5,218 bases of DNA from Actinomycetota bacterium (lineage in GTDB: Bacteria > Actinomycetota > Actinomycetes > Nanopelagicales > Nanopelagicaceae). Location: the NCBI GenBank assembly GCA_009705075.1, contig WLCY01000055.1, positions 1-5,218 on the forward strand, in the 5' to 3' direction. Positions 1-5,218 of this stretch are shown here, piece by piece (the first letter of the stretch is position 1; every line of letters begins with the position of its first letter). The translations under genes and the position numbers were made by a program. Below the pieces are notes generated by a model that was not told the DNA's origin, made no database searches, and saw nothing but the letters and a program-made list of their open reading frames with translations.

Positions 1-675
1 TTAGAACTTGGCGGCAAAGGTGCAAATATCGTCTTTGAAGATGCGCCAATTGATGAGGCGGTCGAGGGAATTGTTAATGGCATCTTCTTTAACCAAGGCC
101 ATGTTTGTTGTGCTGGTTCAAGGTTATTACTTCAAGAAAATATTCAAGAAGAGGTCTTGGAAAAACTTAGAAATAGAATTAATTTAATTCGAATCGGTAA
201 TCCGATGGATAAGAACACCGATCTCGGTGCAATCAATAGCGCTGCCCAACTTGGTCGAATTAAAGACCTTGCAGATGCCGGCGATATAGAGGGTGCAATG
301 CGCTGGAGTCCAAATTGCAATCTCCCGTCAAAGGGATTCTGGTATCCCCCAACAATTTTTACTGGGGTATCGCAATCTCACAGAATCGCCCGGGAAGAAA
401 TTTTTGGCCCAGTACTCTCGGTCCTAACTTTTCGAACCCCACAAGAAGCTATCGATAAGGCAAATAACACTCCTTATGGTTTATCTGCTGGAATTTGGAC
501 GGAGAAAGGTTCAAAGATTCTTTGGACAGCAAAACGACTTCGTGCCGGTGTTATCTGGGCCAACACTTTCAATAAATTTGATCCGGCAAGCCCGTTCGGT
601 GGATACAAAGAATCTGGCTGGGGACGTGAAGGCGGTAGACATGGTCTATCTGGTTACTTGAAGGGTCAATACTAA
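1..675 (+). CDS. Aldehyde dehydrogenase, C-terminal part (gene starts left of window); ALDH16 N-half-like
   Basis: The reading frame is open from base 1 and stops at TAA 673-675, giving the last 224 residues of an NAD(P)-dependent aldehyde dehydrogenase, which oxidises aldehydes to acids in the cytosol. Visible motifs, numbered from the first residue in the window: LELGGK 1-6, whose Glu2 is the general base; NQGHVCCAGSR 31-41, whose first Cys (Cys36, codon 106-108) aligns with the nucleophile Cys302 of ALDH2; EEIFGPV 132-138, whose Glu133 matches the cofactor-contacting Glu399; and SPFGGYKESGWGRE 197-210. All the active-site residues in view are intact. The protein ends soon after, at GYLKGQY, without the usual C-terminal strand (the 'ETK-x-VW' type tail) of single-domain ALDHs. 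A tail of that kind is found instead at the end of the next gene. That, the YPPT segment (115-118) and the order of the genes recall the first half of ALDH16 proteins. Family membership is secure; the substrate is unknown. Confidence 0.96.
   Translation, partial: LELGGKGANIVFEDAPIDEAVEGIVNGIFFNQGHVCCAGSRLLLQENIQEEVLEKLRNRINLIRIGNPMDKNTDLGAINSAAQLGRIKDLADAGDIEGAMRWSPNCNLPSKGFWYPPTIFTGVSQSHRIAREEIFGPVLSVLTFRTPQEAIDKANNTPYGLSAGIWTEKGSKILWTAKRLRAGVIWANTFNKFDPASPFGGYKESGWGREGGRHGLSGYLKGQY
661..665 (+). promoter_or_regulatory. Shine-Dalgarno AAGGG supporting the ATG at 677
   Basis: AAGGG lies inside the last codons of the upstream ALDH gene, 11 nt before the ATG at 677 and 26 nt before the alternative ATG at 692. 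It therefore favours the upstream start, although conservation would equally allow a protein beginning MKTYKLF at 692. Confidence 0.5.
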
Positions 676-676
676 A

Positions 677-1516
677 ATGCGAATAGATGTAATGAAGACC
701 TACAAACTATTTATCAACGGCAACTTTCCTCGAAGTGAATCTGGTCGAGTTTACGAAGTTACTGACTCGAAAGGAAAGTTCTTAGCCAATCCTTGCTTGG
801 GCTCTAGGAAAGATTTACGCGAGTCTGTTGTTGCAGCTCGCACTGCGCACCCGGGTTGGAGTGGTGCTACTGCCTTTAATAGAGGCCAGATTCTTTATCG
901 CGTTGCTGAAATCATGCAAGGACGTAAGGAGCAATTTGTCTCTGAAATTATTGCCCAAGAGGGTGCAACTTCTGCCGCGGCAAAGCTTCAGGTAGAGAGC
1001 GCAATTGATACTTGGGTTTGGTATGCCGGTTGGTGTGACAAGATAGATTCGATTTCGGGCTCAACAAATCCTGTCTCTGGTCCCTATTACAACTTCTCAA
1101 TTCCAGAGAGCCTCGGTGTAGTAGCAATCTTTGCTGACTCAAAACCATCACTACTAAGCCTTACTGCAAGCTTGGCTCCGATTATTGCGAGTGGCAATAC
1201 TGCGATTCTTATTGCAAATGAGAAGTATCCACTCTGTGCAATAACTTTGGCCGAATGTATTTCGACAAGTGATGTTCCAGCTGGAGTAGTAAACATCCTC
1301 ACTGGAAAACTTGACCAGTTTCTAACTTGGGCAGGATCGCATATGGATATCGATGGAATAGATGCAACTGGAGTAGGAAGTAAAGATTTTACTGAACTCA
1401 AAGAGTTGGGCGCCGAAAATTTAAAGCGTATTTATTCGTTTAGCGAACCTCAATCAACTAAACGTATGACCAACTTTATGGAAGTAAAAACCATCTGGCA
1501 TCCAATCGGAATCTAA
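677..1516 (+). CDS. ALDH-superfamily pseudoenzyme without catalytic domain; ALDH16 C-half-like
   Basis: This encodes 279 residues (274 if the ATG at 692 is used). Its start lies one base after the stop of the preceding ALDH gene and in a different frame, so the two are surely co-transcribed. Residues 7-210 follow the ALDH N-terminal and cofactor-binding fold: INGNF 13-17, AARTAHPGW 53-61, SLGVV 146-150, GNTAILI 173-179 and PAGVVNILTG 201-210. The positions that bind substrate and NAD are changed: the usual PWN motif reads as DSK (154-156), and the cofactor-binding Lys of 'VVMK' is Ile179. After residue 230 the whole catalytic-Cys domain is absent, and the chain runs directly to a C-terminal strand, MEVKTIWHPIG (268-278), like that of normal ALDHs. 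I infer a non-catalytic structural or regulatory partner of the upstream enzyme, as in the second half of tandem-domain ALDH16. A decaying ALDH paralogue is the alternative, but the intact frame, the spacing and the retained tail argue against it. Confidence 0.85.
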   Translation: MRIDVMKTYKLFINGNFPRSESGRVYEVTDSKGKFLANPCLGSRKDLRESVVAARTAHPGWSGATAFNRGQILYRVAEIMQGRKEQFVSEIIAQEGATSAAAKLQVESAIDTWVWYAGWCDKIDSISGSTNPVSGPYYNFSIPESLGVVAIFADSKPSLLSLTASLAPIIASGNTAILIANEKYPLCAITLAECISTSDVPAGVVNILTGKLDQFLTWAGSHMDIDGIDATGVGSKDFTELKELGAENLKRIYSFSEPQSTKRMTNFMEVKTIWHPIGI

Positions 1517-1518
1517 AG

Positions 1519-2526
1519 TTACTTAACTAGCTTTATCTTCTTAGTTAAAATCGCGGCTTTAGCTCGAGCAACTGCGCTCTTTGACACCTGGCTAGCTGTC
1601 ATATCAATCAACTCAAAACCCTTGTTTTCTAAGTTATAGATTCGACCAAATACACCTTTATTGACATCTACCTCTTCAGTGATGGTGTTACCTGCCACAG
1701 CGGCCTTAAACAAATCGTAGACGGCGCTGTCGTATCGTTGATTTACATAGCCGATGAGAAACTTTTGCGCTTCTTTGGTTGCTAGAAAATATTGGTCCGG
1801 TCTTACTCCAATCAGCTTTATGGCTTTCTTGCGCTTTGCTAGTTTAGAAATTGCATTAACTACGCTGGCATTTTTAAACCAGGTTGCGAAAATAACATCC
1901 ACGCCCTGGCCAGACATAGCAGTTACTTCCTCGGCGGCCGAAGTAGTTGCGTTGCGAGCAATTACTTTCGTCTTTGTCGATCCAAATTTAACTCCAGCCT
2001 GAAAATTTCGAAGAGTTAAATCATTTGCCGGGTGAGAGCTGTCGCCGATAAAACCAACTTTTCCACTCTTGCTATTTGCGGCGGCCATAACGCCCGCAAG
2101 AAATGCACTCTGATCGGCAGAGAAAGCCATGCAGCTCACATTTATTGATTCAACTCCTGAGCTACCAACTATTGCAAACATTGATTCCGGGTATTTTTCA
2201 GACATATATGTCATGGCTTGGTCAAAATTAGGCCCAATTGCAATGACTAGATCATATTTGGCTTTTACAAGGAATTCGATTCGATTTTCGCGATCGAAAT
2301 CAATTCCAGTTGTTACTAATTCGCGGACATCAAAGTCTGAAAGACCAAATTTTTTCTTCGCAGCATCAACTCCAATTGCGGCTGCATCATCGTAGGATTT
2401 ATCACCGCGCCCACCAACGTCATAAACGATTCCGATTTTAACTTTTGCTGGGGTAGCTTGCGATGGTGCGCTGGCAAGTGGCAGAAGTGCGATTAAGAGA
2501 ATTAGTGAAAGTGCACGTCTAGCCAC
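1519..2526 (-). CDS. BMP/PnrA-family exported substrate-binding protein (possible nucleoside binder), no lipobox
   Basis: This 335-residue protein belongs to the basic membrane protein (BMP) family of periplasmic-binding-protein-like proteins, whose best-known members (PnrA) bind purine nucleosides for ABC import. An export signal is visible: ARR at 2-4, a hydrophobic core at 5-18, and a probable signal peptidase I site after Ala24 (SQA). There is no Cys before residue 132, so no lipobox. Family landmarks are [13 protein letters not shown] (35-47), AIGPNFD (96-102), AGVMAA (144-149), KVGFIGD (156-162) and GVRPDQYF (240-247). The last is usually GVD-x-DQ, so the first acidic residue is replaced by Arg, which may change the ligand. 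The start is GTG 2526, overlapping the trpS stop by 8 nt. There is no clear Shine-Dalgarno, so translation is probably coupled to trpS. No permease or ATPase gene adjoins it. A Med-like or sensory role is possible; the family call is firm and the ligand unknown. Confidence 0.9.
   Translation of the reverse strand: MARRALSLILLIALLPLASAPSQATPAKVKIGIVYDVGGRGDKSYDDAAAIGVDAAKKKFGLSDFDVRELVTTGIDFDRENRIEFLVKAKYDLVIAIGPNFDQAMTYMSEKYPESMFAIVGSSGVESINVSCMAFSADQSAFLAGVMAAANSKSGKVGFIGDSSHPANDLTLRNFQAGVKFGSTKTKVIARNATTSAAEEVTAMSGQGVDVIFATWFKNASVVNAISKLAKRKKAIKLIGVRPDQYFLATKEAQKFLIGYVNQRYDSAVYDLFKAAVAGNTITEEVDVNKGVFGRIYNLENKGFELIDMTASQVSKSAVARAKAAILTKKIKLVK
1523..1548. repeat. 7-bp AT-rich inverted repeat at the convergent gene ends
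   Basis: TTAACTA (1523-1529) and TAGTTAA (1542-1548) form a perfect 7-bp stem with a 12-nt loop, inside the last codons of the BMP gene and just past the stop of the ALDH-like gene. It is the only inverted repeat I noticed at this junction. It is AT-rich and lacks a following T-run on either strand, so it is at best a weak terminator and may be accidental. Confidence 0.3.
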
Positions 2527-3532
2527 GAGAAATTAATCCAAGTGCCGCATAAGTTTCTTTAAGAGTCTTTGACGCGACAGCATCTGCCTTTTCGGCTCCA
2601 ATTTTAAGTAGTTTACTTAAGTGAACCTCATCTTGAAGAAGTTCATTTGCCTTATCTCTAACTGGCTTTAGATAATCAACTACGACTTCAGCGACAGCGC
2701 CTTTGAAATCGCCATAACCTTTTCCAGCAAAATCTGATTCTGATGCCGCGATACTTTTGCCAGTAAGTGAACTATAAATAGTTAATAGATTTGAAATACC
2801 AGGTTTTTCTTTCTCATCAAAGGTCACTTCACGGCCAGTATCTGTGACTGCGCTCTTTATTTTCTTAGTGTTTATTTCTGGGCTATCCATAAGTTCAATT
2901 ACGCCAGAACTAGATGCGCTCGACTTACTCATCTTTGCGGTTGGTTCTTGTAAATCATTAATTTTTGCTCCGGCCTTCAGGATATATCCCTCTGGGATTG
3001 TAAAGACTTCGCCAAATCTTGAATTAAAGCGTTGACCAAGATCTCTAGTTAGTTCAATGTGTTGTCGTTGATCTTCGCCTACCGGAACTTTATGTGCTTG
3101 ATAAAGCAAAATATCTGCTGCTTGCAAAATTGGATATGTGAACAAACCAACTACAGTGCGATCAGAACCAGCCTTCTGAGATTTATCTTTGAATTGAGTC
3201 ATCCGACTCGCCTCACCAAAACCAGTTATACATTCCATAACCCAAGCTAATTGATTGTGAGCCGGTACATGAGATTGGATGAAGAGCGTACATTTATCGG
3301 GGTCGAGACCAAGAGCTATTAATTGCGCAACTGAAGAGAGAGTTCGTTTCCGTAAATCTTCCGGATTGGTTTCAACTGTAAGAGCATGAAGGTCAACTAC
3401 GCAGTAAAAAGCATCACTTGAATTCTGTAGATCTACCCACTGCTTGATGGCGCCTAAGTAATTTCCTAAGTGGAAAGAGTCATGAGTTGGCTGTATGCCC
3501 GAAAGCACCCGCTCTTTAACGTTCTCATTCAT
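2519..3532 (-). CDS. trpS: Tryptophan--tRNA ligase
   Basis: This class Ic aminoacyl-tRNA synthetase charges tRNA-Trp with tryptophan in the cytosol. With the start chosen here it has 337 residues, the normal length for bacterial TrpRS. Motifs: SGIQPT 11-16 followed by HLGN 21-24 (the 'HIGH' signature), DLHALT 47-52, [15 protein letters not shown] 150-164 (tryptophan pocket and Rossmann core), and KMSKS 200-204. All are intact. In-frame ATGs lie at 3553, 3541 and 3532. I chose 3532 because GGGAAGA (3547-3541) sits 8 nt before it, the start lies in ATGAATGA overlapping the stop of the upstream gene by 8 nt, and the protein then begins a few residues before the conserved RVLSG, as is typical. 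The longest version would have 344 residues. It is the middle gene of a tight three-gene unit with the CNNM-type gene before it and the BMP gene after it. No attenuator is visible. Confidence 0.98.
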   Translation of the reverse strand: MNENVKERVLSGIQPTHDSFHLGNYLGAIKQWVDLQNSSDAFYCVVDLHALTVETNPEDLRKRTLSSVAQLIALGLDPDKCTLFIQSHVPAHNQLAWVMECITGFGEASRMTQFKDKSQKAGSDRTVVGLFTYPILQAADILLYQAHKVPVGEDQRQHIELTRDLGQRFNSRFGEVFTIPEGYILKAGAKINDLQEPTAKMSKSSASSSGVIELMDSPEINTKKIKSAVTDTGREVTFDEKEKPGISNLLTIYSSLTGKSIAASESDFAGKGYGDFKGAVAEVVVDYLKPVRDKANELLQDEVHLSKLLKIGAEKADAVASKTLKETYAALGLISRG

Positions 3533-4832
3533 GGGCGTCATCTTCCCATTCATTACTGGAGATCAATAATTGACCTGCCCGCTTCCCCTCTAAAGTTAGA
3601 ACGGTTATCTGGGCCTTACTCATCTTGACGACATCGCCAACCTCTGGAATACGGCCTAAATGGTGCATGACAAAGCCACCGGCAGTTTCATATGGTCCTT
3701 CTGGAATAACTATTCCGGTTTCATCGTAAAGATCTTCAAGTGAAATTAGACCATCAACTTCAAAGTCTCCAGTTTTTGCCTGCGGCGTAACTTCGCCATC
3801 CTCAGAATCATATTCATCTTGAATATCCCCGATTAGGCACTCAACTAAATCTTCGAGAGTAACAATTCCATCAGTTCCGCCATATTCATCTAAGACAACA
3901 GCGATATGACTCCGTTTATTGCGCATTTCGGCAAGCGCAGGTAAAACTCCCTTTGTTCCTGGAAGATTTAGTACTGGGCGAACTAATTCCAAAATTGTTG
4001 CACCTGAAGTTGAATGCACCTTTGGATTTAGCAAATCACGGACATGCAGAAAACCAATCACCTCATCCGTGCTTCCTCTGGTTACGGGATATCTTGAATG
4101 TGAATCCTTAACCGCCACGGCAATCGCATCGCTGATAGATAGGCCAACATCCATGAAATCAACTTCAGTTCTTGGCACCATAATTTCATGTAATTGCAAA
4201 TCTCCCGCGGCAAAAACTTCTTCTACTATCTCTCGCTCTTCTTCGCTAAGTGAAGTATGCCCAGAAACTAAATCAACTAATTCAGCTTCGGAGATTTCAC
4301 TGCGCGCTTCTTTTGCATTTAGCCCGAAGAGTTTTACAACAGCATCGGTTGACTTAGATAACAACCAAATAACTGGGCGAAAAATTTTCGCCATTAAATC
4401 AATAGTGGGCGCTGCGGCGAGCGCAATTATTTCTGTTCGATAAAGGGCGAGGCGTTTCGGCACTAGTTCGCCAAAAACAAGTGAGATATATGCAATTACA
4501 ATTGTGATTGAAATAAGTGCGAGAGTTTCACTAACGCTCCTTGAAAGCCCCCACTCTTCAAAGACGGGAGAAACATACTTACCAAGTCGTTCGGACCCGA
4601 GTGCGGCTGACAAGAAACCTAGGAAGGTAATTCCAACTTGAGCGGCTGCTAGGAATCGATTCGGATTCTTGGCTAGCGCCACAACGCGATCACCGCGCTT
4701 ACTAGTGCCCTCGAGTTGGCGAATCTGCGACTCTCGAAGTGAGATCAGGGCGATCTCTGCGGCCACAAAGAGGCCAGCGACTCCAATAAACAGGAGCACT
4801 AGGCCAATATCTCGGAGGATATGAATGGTCAC
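3525..4832 (-). CDS. CNNM/CorC-type membrane protein with CBS pair ('hemolysin family')
   Basis: This 435-residue inner-membrane protein has the DUF21(CNNM)-CBS-CBS-CorC_HlyC architecture. Homologues (CorC, YhdP/MpfA, eukaryotic CNNM) act in Mg2+ (or Co2+) efflux and tolerance; the 'hemolysin' label is historical. Hydrophobic segments at about 9-32, 59-79 and 101-120, with a fourth around 133-158, make up the DUF21 region, which includes the conserved GELVPK at 121-126. The CBS pair follows: first repeat about 217-268 (IMVPRTEV, then SRYPVT, then GFLHVRDLL) and second about 285-342 ([21 protein letters not shown] at 309-329, the most conserved stretch). CBS domains in such proteins bind adenine nucleotides. 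The CorC_HlyC domain covers about 355-425. The length is normal and no key motif is missing. The start is GTG 4832 with only a weak AAAGAAG upstream (14-nt spacing), so translation may be inefficient. It is the first gene of the unit with trpS and BMP. Confidence 0.95.
   Translation of the reverse strand: MTIHILRDIGLVLLFIGVAGLFVAAEIALISLRESQIRQLEGTSKRGDRVVALAKNPNRFLAAAQVGITFLGFLSAALGSERLGKYVSPVFEEWGLSRSVSETLALISITIVIAYISLVFGELVPKRLALYRTEIIALAAAPTIDLMAKIFRPVIWLLSKSTDAVVKLFGLNAKEARSEISEAELVDLVSGHTSLSEEEREIVEEVFAAGDLQLHEIMVPRTEVDFMDVGLSISDAIAVAVKDSHSRYPVTRGSTDEVIGFLHVRDLLNPKVHSTSGATILELVRPVLNLPGTKGVLPALAEMRNKRSHIAVVLDEYGGTDGIVTLEDLVECLIGDIQDEYDSEDGEVTPQAKTGDFEVDGLISLEDLYDETGIVIPEGPYETAGGFVMHHLGRIPEVGDVVKMSKAQITVLTLEGKRAGQLLISSNEWEDDAHE
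3541..3547 (-). promoter_or_regulatory. Shine-Dalgarno GGGAAGA deciding the trpS start
   Basis: On the minus strand GGGAAGA is followed by 8 nt and then ATG at 3532. It lies within the last codons of the upstream CNNM-type gene. It favours the third in-frame ATG over the ones at 3553 and 3541, which respectively precede it and abut it. Confidence 0.5.
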
Positions 4833-4877
4833 AGGCGTAAGGGTAACTTCTTTAGGAGCCCCGCTCTCGCTTTTTAG

Positions 4878-4894
4878 GTGGCGTTCATTGCCAC
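4878..4894. repeat. Inverted repeat GTGGC-N7-GCCAC
   Basis: GTGGC (4878-4882) and GCCAC (4890-4894) are perfect arms around a 7-nt loop. There is a T-run before it on the + strand, not after, so it does not look like a terminator for either gene. It could be an operator half-site pair or a leader hairpin. Confidence 0.35.
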
Positions 4895-4910
4895 AGACGC
4901 GTAACCTATG

Positions 4911-4931
4911 CCCACGCTCATCCGAGCGGGG
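4911..4931 (+). other. GC-rich hairpin in the ugpC upstream region
   Basis: CCC (4911-4913), a bulged A, then CGCTC (4915-4919) pair with GAGCG (4924-4928) and GGG (4929-4931) around the tetraloop ATCC. The 8-bp GC-rich stem with one bulge is the strongest local fold in the gap. It is followed by GTTAAAACC rather than a T-run, so it is not a standard terminator on the + strand. Confidence 0.45.
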
Positions 4932-4937
4932 TTAAAA

Positions 4938-4951
4938 CCTTTATCCAAAGG
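4938..4951 (+). other. Small hairpin CCTTT-ATCC-AAAGG
   Basis: This is a perfect 5-bp stem with a 4-nt loop, 6 nt after the GC-rich hairpin and 24 nt before the ribosome binding site of ugpC. ATCC and GGAT (4943-4946 and 4950-4953) offer an alternative pairing. The stem is short, so chance is a serious alternative. Confidence 0.3.
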
Positions 4952-4977
4952 ATCGTCGGGCACGTACCTGTCCGGAA

Positions 4978-4983
4978 AAGGAG
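4978..4983 (+). promoter_or_regulatory. Strong Shine-Dalgarno AAGGAG for ugpC
   Basis: AAGGAG lies 10 nt before the ATG at 4994. It is the best ribosome binding site in the window and fixes the start of the ATPase gene, in line with high expected expression of a shared transporter ATPase. Confidence 0.8.
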
Positions 4984-4993
4984 AAGTAAAAAG

Positions 4994-5218
4994 ATGGCAT
5001 CAGTCGTATTTGAAAACGCATCTCGCGTTTATCCAGGCACCACCAAGCCTGCAGTAGATAAATTAAATCTAACTATCAATGATGGTGAATTCCTTGTTCT
5101 AGTTGGACCTTCAGGTTGCGGAAAATCAACATCACTCCGCATGCTTGCTGGCCTAGAAGAAGTTGACACTGGTTCAATTCGCATTGGCGATAAAGATGTA
5201 ACTCACGTTGCACCGAAA
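4994..5218 (+). CDS. ugpC: Carbohydrate ABC transporter ATP-binding protein, UgpC/MsmK type (N-terminal part; runs off window)
   Basis: The first 75 residues of an ABC ATPase of the MalK/UgpC/MsmK (CUT1) group, which normally has about 360-400 residues. Such proteins sit on the cytoplasmic face and power import of sugars or glycerol-3-phosphate; in Gram-positive bacteria one copy often serves several importers. Visible are the A-loop aromatic Tyr13 in RVYPG (11-15), which stacks on adenine, and the Walker A motif GPSGCGKST (38-46) followed by SLRMLAGLE (47-55), typical of this group. Q-loop, signature, Walker B and the C-terminal regulatory domain lie beyond the window. The start is ATG 4994 behind AAGGAG. 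No permease or binding-protein gene is seen on its left, fitting a stand-alone multitask ATPase, but the right side is not visible. The substrate cannot be told from this part, so the gene symbol is by family resemblance. Confidence 0.9.
   Translation, partial: MASVVFENASRVYPGTTKPAVDKLNLTINDGEFLVLVGPSGCGKSTSLRMLAGLEEVDTGSIRIGDKDVTHVAPK

Larger units (their letters stand above)
4833..4993. promoter_or_regulatory. Divergent intergenic region, probable promoters of the CNNM-trpS-BMP unit and ugpC
   Basis: This is the only sizeable non-coding stretch in the window. It separates genes read outward in both directions, so it must contain the promoter for at least one and probably both, unless ugpC is reached from elsewhere. 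I found no convincing -35/-10 pair at 16-18 nt spacing on either strand; TAACCT at 4902-4907 is a possible + strand -10 without a good -35. The region is rich in inverted repeats: 4859-4866 with 4924-4931, 4878-4894, 4911-4931 and 4938-4951. No family-specific operator could be recognised. Confidence 0.6.

Noticed and set aside
1087..1401. A 104-codon open frame on the - strand opposite the ALDH-like gene
   Set aside because: It is a shadow of a supported CDS with no domain, no ribosome binding site evidence and no neighbour context.
677..1516. ALDH-like gene as a broken remnant of an ordinary ALDH
   Set aside because: The frame is intact with a ribosome binding site, has both the normal N-terminal fold and the normal C-terminal tail, and matches the layout of a known ALDH subfamily, so decay is less likely than a dedicated partner.
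1523..1548. Intrinsic terminator at the convergent junction
   Set aside because: The stem is AT-rich with a 12-nt loop and no T-run follows it on either strand, so I kept it only as an inverted repeat.
3919..4443. A 174-codon open frame on the + strand opposite the CNNM-type gene
   Set aside because: It is antisense to a complete, motif-rich CDS, has no recognisable domain and a Ser/Thr-rich composition typical of a shadow frame.
4878..4894. Terminator formed by GTGGC/GCCAC
   Set aside because: The T-run lies before the stem on the + strand, and an A-run follows it on the - strand; both are the wrong way round, and the site is between divergent genes, where no terminator is needed.
4889..4907. 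Promoter from TTGCCA (4889-4894) and TAACCT (4902-4907)
   Set aside because: The spacing is only 7 nt, far from the 16-18 nt expected.
4908..5057. A 49-codon + strand frame beginning at ATG 4908 in the gap before ugpC
   Set aside because: It has no Shine-Dalgarno, overlaps the well-supported ugpC start in another frame, and covers the hairpins; its translation resembles no family I know.

Overview
The window looks like the chromosome of a compact, AT-leaning actinobacterium, possibly a streamlined freshwater lineage such as Nanopelagicales (acI). The reasons are the actinobacterial flavour of the TrpRS and UgpC N-termini, genes packed with 1-2 bp gaps or 8-nt overlaps, GTG starts, and only one real intergenic gap. 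The lineage is inferred from recalled family character, not from a marker search. No RNA gene, mobile element or CRISPR array was seen.

Left part (1-1516, + strand): the C-terminal 224 residues of a catalytically competent aldehyde dehydrogenase, then one base later a 279-residue ALDH-like protein that has the Rossmann-type half but no catalytic-Cys domain. Together, in order and end motifs, they resemble the two halves of the tandem-domain ALDH16 family split into adjacent genes. This is the most interesting item in the window.

Middle (1519-4832, - strand): a tightly overlapping three-gene unit read right to left. It holds a CNNM/CorC-type membrane protein with a CBS pair, trpS, and a BMP/PnrA-family exported binding protein with no lipobox cysteine and no permease genes beside it. 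Both junctions overlap by 8 nt, suggesting translational coupling. The BMP gene and the ALDH-like gene converge with 2 bp between their stop codons.

Right part (4833-5218): a 161-bp divergent intergenic region rich in inverted repeats, then the first 75 codons of a UgpC/MsmK-type sugar ABC transporter ATPase on the + strand, behind a strong ribosome binding site. The gap probably holds the promoters for both the CNNM-trpS-BMP unit and ugpC, but I could not assign convincing -35/-10 pairs.

Functionally the window joins housekeeping (tryptophan charging, probable divalent-cation handling) with carbon scavenging (sugar uptake ATPase, possible nucleoside binding, aldehyde oxidation). In many actinobacteria ALDH pairs and BMP proteins occur in deoxynucleoside salvage loci. 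That link is only a suggestion here, because the genes left of the window are not visible.
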